From the NCBI GenBank assembly GCA_022510665.1, contig JAFLSZ010000010.1:1-36259 (forward strand): a stretch of 36,259 bases of DNA. The letters are read 5' to 3'. The notes below the pieces were generated by a model. The model did no database searches. It worked only from the letters and a program-made list of their open reading frames with translations, and was not told the DNA's origin. The position numbers and the translations under genes are program-made. How positions within the stretch are numbered: the first letter of the stretch is position 1; the number at the start of each line of letters is the position of its first letter. Positions 36,217 to 36,259 of this stretch are shown in pieces. The DNA is from Lachnospiraceae bacterium. Its GTDB lineage: Bacteria > Bacillota > Clostridia > Lachnospirales > Lachnospiraceae.

Positions 36217-36259
36217 CTACTCTGTTTTCATCTCCAAACCGATTTCCTTTACTTTTTCA
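36217..36259 (-). CDS. Possible C-terminus of a minus-strand gene cut by the window edge
   Basis: One minus-strand frame is open from the window edge to a TAG at 36217-36219, reading EKVKEIGLEMKTE. The other two frames stop at once. Too short to name, so this is only a probable gene end. Confidence 0.35.
   Translation of the reverse strand, partial: EKVKEIGLEMKTE

Overview
The window looks like chromosomal DNA of a gut-type Clostridia, most likely Lachnospiraceae. The support is Firmicutes signals (strong AGGAGG ribosome sites, sigma-A promoters, a perfect CIRCE operator) together with DUF6062-, DUF6106- and DUF2225-type proteins and a PdaB-like deacetylase. Mid-range GC and the lack of transposases, tRNA, rRNA or CRISPR fit a stable chromosome segment. 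The assignment rests on protein character only.

Layout. (1) 1-6383, minus strand: a four-gene operon for an anchored arylsulfotransferase-like protein without its catalytic histidines, topoisomerase III (topB), a left-handed beta-helix protein and a 7TM-PAS-HD-GYP protein. (2) 6403-7220, plus: a LUD-domain protein. (3) 7227-11628, minus: a Gld-type ABC exporter operon (ATPase, permease, GldG-like, DUF4340). (4) 11725-15741, minus: a phosphorelay of hybrid kinase, membrane-anchored REC-HPt protein and lone receiver. (5) 15850-17482, minus: guaB with consensus promoter and terminator. (6) 17488-20370, minus: a TrpXYZ-type ABC importer. (7) 20416-23107, minus: a small membrane protein and groES-groEL under CIRCE. 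(8) 23217-24939, minus: DUF6062 and DUF2225 proteins. (9) 24940-25896, plus: a polysaccharide deacetylase behind a sigma-E-like promoter.

(10) 25893-31990, minus, is the least explained region. A LytTR response regulator without a partner kinase is followed by four large unrecognised proteins lacking signal peptides, two of them tandem paralogues with PPC-like beta-sandwich domains. Its upstream region has 21-bp tandem repeats with the spacing of LytTR operators and a divergent ORF-less transcription unit (promoter, 12-bp closing stem, textbook terminator) that is a candidate small RNA. (11) 32464-36153, plus: a promoter preceded by 11-bp-phased repeats drives a VTT-membrane/PlsC-acyltransferase/zinc-ribbon fusion and a YfcC/DcuC transporter. 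The last 43 bases probably hold the end of another minus-strand gene.

Together, the known parts cover envelope work, signalling (c-di-GMP breakdown, phosphorelay, LytTR), folding and purine synthesis. The best candidate for something undescribed is the LytTR/leaderless-protein/small-RNA block at 25.9-32.4 kb.
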